A stretch of DNA of 7,208 bases from Lachnospiraceae bacterium (GTDB taxonomy: Bacteria > Bacillota > Clostridia > Lachnospirales > Lachnospiraceae): assembly GCA_014804565.1 (NCBI GenBank), contig JAAUZN010000036.1, positions 58,188 to 65,395 of the forward strand, written 5' to 3'. This document shows positions 5,763-7,208 of the stretch, piece after piece. Each line of letters starts with the position of its first letter. Position 1 is the stretch's first letter. A program made the position numbers and the translations under genes. The notes under the pieces were generated by a model. The model worked only from the letters and a program-made list of their open reading frames with translations, was not told the DNA's origin and searched no databases.

Positions 5763-6830
5763 CTATTTTTCTTTTTTCCTGTATTCCTCGCAGCTCATTC
5801 CTGCGATCTCTCTAAGATCCGCATCCATCATCATGGAAACCAGTCCCTTAAAGTCCACATCCCGCTTCCAGCCAAGCTCCCGCTCCGCCTTCTCACAGTT
5901 GCCCCACAAAAATTCTACTTCGGCAGGACGATAAAATTCCGGATTCACATCCACTAAAAGTCTGCCGCTCTCTGCATCGTATCCCTTCTCGTTTACGCCG
6001 GTTCCCTCCCAGCGGATCTGAATACCCAGCTCCGAGAATGCCGCTTCTACGAATTCTCTGACCGTGTGCGTCTCGTTGGTAGCCAGCACATAATCATCCG
6101 GCTTATCCTGCTGCAGCATCAGCCACATGCCCTTGATATAATCTCCCGCAAAGCCCCAGTCGCGCTTGGCATTCATATTACCCAGAGATAATTTTTCCTG
6201 CCTGCCCGCGATAATGTTTGCAATGGCAAGCGTGATCTTTCTGGTAACGAAATTCTCACCCCGTCTGGGCGATTCGTGGTTAAACAAAATACCGTTGCAG
6301 GCAAACATATTATAGGACTCTCTGTAATTTACCGTGATCCAGTAAGAATAAAGCTTGGCCGCTCCGTAAGGACTCTTCGGATAAAAGGGCGTCTTTTCAC
6401 TCTGAGGGGCCGTCTCCGGAATGCCGCCGAAAAGCTCTGAGGTGGAAGCCTGATAAAACCGGCATGTCCCGCCATTTACCCGGATCGCCTCCAAAAGCTT
6501 CAGCGTGCTCACGCCTGTAGCCTCCGCCGTGTACTCGGGCACCTCAAAGGACACTCCCACATGGGACTGCGCCGCCAGGTTATAAACCTCCGTAGGACGG
6601 ATCTCCGCAATCAGACGCATCAGATTGCTGGAATCTGTGGTGTCCGCATAATGAAGGAAAAACTTTACTTTGTGATAATCAGATTCGATCAAATGATCGA
6701 TCCTTGCCGTATTGGAAATGCTGTGCCTGCGGATCAGGCCGTGCACCTCATATCCCTTCTCCAATAAGAATTCCGCAAGGTACGAACCGTCCTGTCCCGT
6801 GATACCTGTGATGAGCGCTATTTTCTGCAT
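5763..6830 (-). CDS. gmd: GDP-mannose 4,6-dehydratase
   Basis: This enzyme removes water from GDP-D-mannose to give GDP-4-keto-6-deoxy-D-mannose, the first committed step to GDP-L-fucose and some other deoxyhexoses. The 355-residue protein has the normal length and an intact fold. The NADP-binding [14 protein letters not shown] is at 7-20, [14 protein letters not shown] at 34-47, and [19 protein letters not shown] at 84-102. The catalytic STSELFG at 129-135 provides Thr130 and Glu132, and YGAAK at 155-159 provides Tyr155 and Lys159. [15 protein letters not shown] (184-198) and [11 protein letters not shown] (301-311) are also characteristic. AAGGAG lies 11 bases before the ATG. It is separated from the rhamnose reductase gene by 45 bases without a clear terminator, and from the membrane protein gene by one base. 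With the synthase at 3026-3967 it completes the GDP-fucose pathway. Confidence 0.97.
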   Translation of the reverse strand: MQKIALITGITGQDGSYLAEFLLEKGYEVHGLIRRHSISNTARIDHLIESDYHKVKFFLHYADTTDSSNLMRLIAEIRPTEVYNLAAQSHVGVSFEVPEYTAEATGVSTLKLLEAIRVNGGTCRFYQASTSELFGGIPETAPQSEKTPFYPKSPYGAAKLYSYWITVNYRESYNMFACNGILFNHESPRRGENFVTRKITLAIANIIAGRQEKLSLGNMNAKRDWGFAGDYIKGMWLMLQQDKPDDYVLATNETHTVREFVEAAFSELGIQIRWEGTGVNEKGYDAESGRLLVDVNPEFYRPAEVEFLWGNCEKAERELGWKRDVDFKGLVSMMMDADLREIAGMSCEEYRKKEK

Positions 6831-6841
6831 ATTGCTATGGT

Positions 6842-6847
6842 CTCCTT
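6842..6847 (-). promoter_or_regulatory. Ribosome binding site of GDP-mannose 4,6-dehydratase
   Basis: AAGGAG lies 11 bases before the ATG at 6830, in the 45-base gap after the rhamnose reductase gene. The gap is purine-rich on the minus strand and holds no obvious promoter or hairpin terminator, so the two genes are probably co-transcribed. Confidence 0.6.
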
Positions 6848-6875
6848 TTCTCTTTTTTTCGATTGGCGTGCATCT

Positions 6876-7208
6876 TTAATTTAAATATTCCCGAATCGCA
6901 TCATGCCAGTCCGCAAATTTATAATCCGTCGTCATTTGAAACATATAGTTTTCCAGAATAGAATAAGCCGGCCGCTTCACCGCAGCGCCAAACTCCTCCG
7001 AAGTGATGTGTTCCACCACCGTCTTTTTCCCCGCTAATCTGAAAATCTCCTCCGTAAACTGTGCCCAGCTGCAGTCCCCCTCGCAGGTGGCATGGAACAG
7101 TCCGTAGTTTTCCGTCGGGAGCAGATAGGCGATCGCTCTCGCCAGCTCCGCCGCACTGGTGGGTGACCCCACTTGATCCCGCACGACTCGTACCTTGTCG
7201 TTGGTCTC
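6876..7208 (-). CDS. rmlD: dTDP-4-dehydrorhamnose reductase, C-terminal part, partial
   Basis: The last 110 residues of this reductase are visible; the gene continues past the right edge, so its N-terminal NAD(P)-binding half and catalytic Tyr-Lys are missing. The enzyme performs the last step of dTDP-L-rhamnose synthesis. The frame is open to the window edge, and the visible protein begins ETNDKVRVVRDQVGSPTSAAELA. VVRDQVGSPT is the conserved substrate-side motif of the family. GLFHATCEGDCSW, KRPAYSILENYMF and the final Trp-containing helix ending IREYLN are also typical of RmlD. A GTG at 7184 lies inside the gene and is not its start. The other rhamnose genes (rmlA, rmlB, rmlC) would be expected upstream, outside the window. 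Its position ahead of the GDP-fucose genes points to a glycan with both rhamnose and fucose. Confidence 0.92.
   Translation of the reverse strand, partial: ETNDKVRVVRDQVGSPTSAAELARAIAYLLPTENYGLFHATCEGDCSWAQFTEEIFRLAGKKTVVEHITSEEFGAAVKRPAYSILENYMFQMTTDYKFADWHDAIREYLN

Noticed and set aside
1..7208. Mobile elements, CRISPR arrays, tRNA or rRNA genes
   Set aside because: I saw no transposase or integrase coding sequence, no regularly spaced repeats, and no tRNA-like cloverleaf. Almost all of the window is accounted for by tightly packed minus-strand genes.

Overview
This window looks like part of a surface- or exopolysaccharide-building locus from a spore-forming, low- to mid-GC Firmicute, most likely a gut clostridium of the Lachnospiraceae type. 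The evidence is the strong AGGAGG-type ribosome binding sites, a Spo0A-type DNA-binding domain, and the style of the polysaccharide genes. This is inference from sequence character, not a database match. Every gene I can support lies on the minus strand, so transcription runs from the right edge towards the left, and both ends of the window cut through a gene.

In transcription order (right to left) the first four genes supply nucleotide sugars and include one membrane protein. They are the C-terminal end of a dTDP-4-dehydrorhamnose reductase (6876-7208), GDP-mannose 4,6-dehydratase (5763-6830), a large polytopic membrane protein (4046-5761) and GDP-L-fucose synthase (3026-3967). The dehydratase and the synthase together convert GDP-mannose to GDP-L-fucose, and the reductase is the last step to dTDP-L-rhamnose. 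The polymer probably contains fucose and rhamnose.

Next comes the most unusual part: a small gene (2518-2901) that encodes only the C-terminal DNA-binding domain of Spo0A, with no phosphoreceiver domain. It has its own good sigma-A-type promoter (2983-3011). A perfect 7-base 0A box (the Spo0A binding site) overlaps the end of the -10 element. Its stop codon lies in a perfect 17-bp-arm hairpin terminator (2485-2520), and a candidate promoter for the following genes overlaps that terminator.

The last three genes look like assembly enzymes: a GtrB/ArnC-type membrane-anchored polyprenyl-phosphate glycosyltransferase (1487-2416), a TuaG-like family 2 glycosyltransferase (652-1473), and the membrane N-terminal part of a polyprenyl glycosylphosphotransferase (1-647), whose catalytic domain lies beyond the left edge. 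These three are spaced 13 and 4 bases apart and look like one operon.

The regulatory layout suggests that a sporulation-type regulator is inserted between the precursor half and the assembly half of the locus. I saw no tRNA, rRNA, CRISPR array, transposase or integrase in the window.
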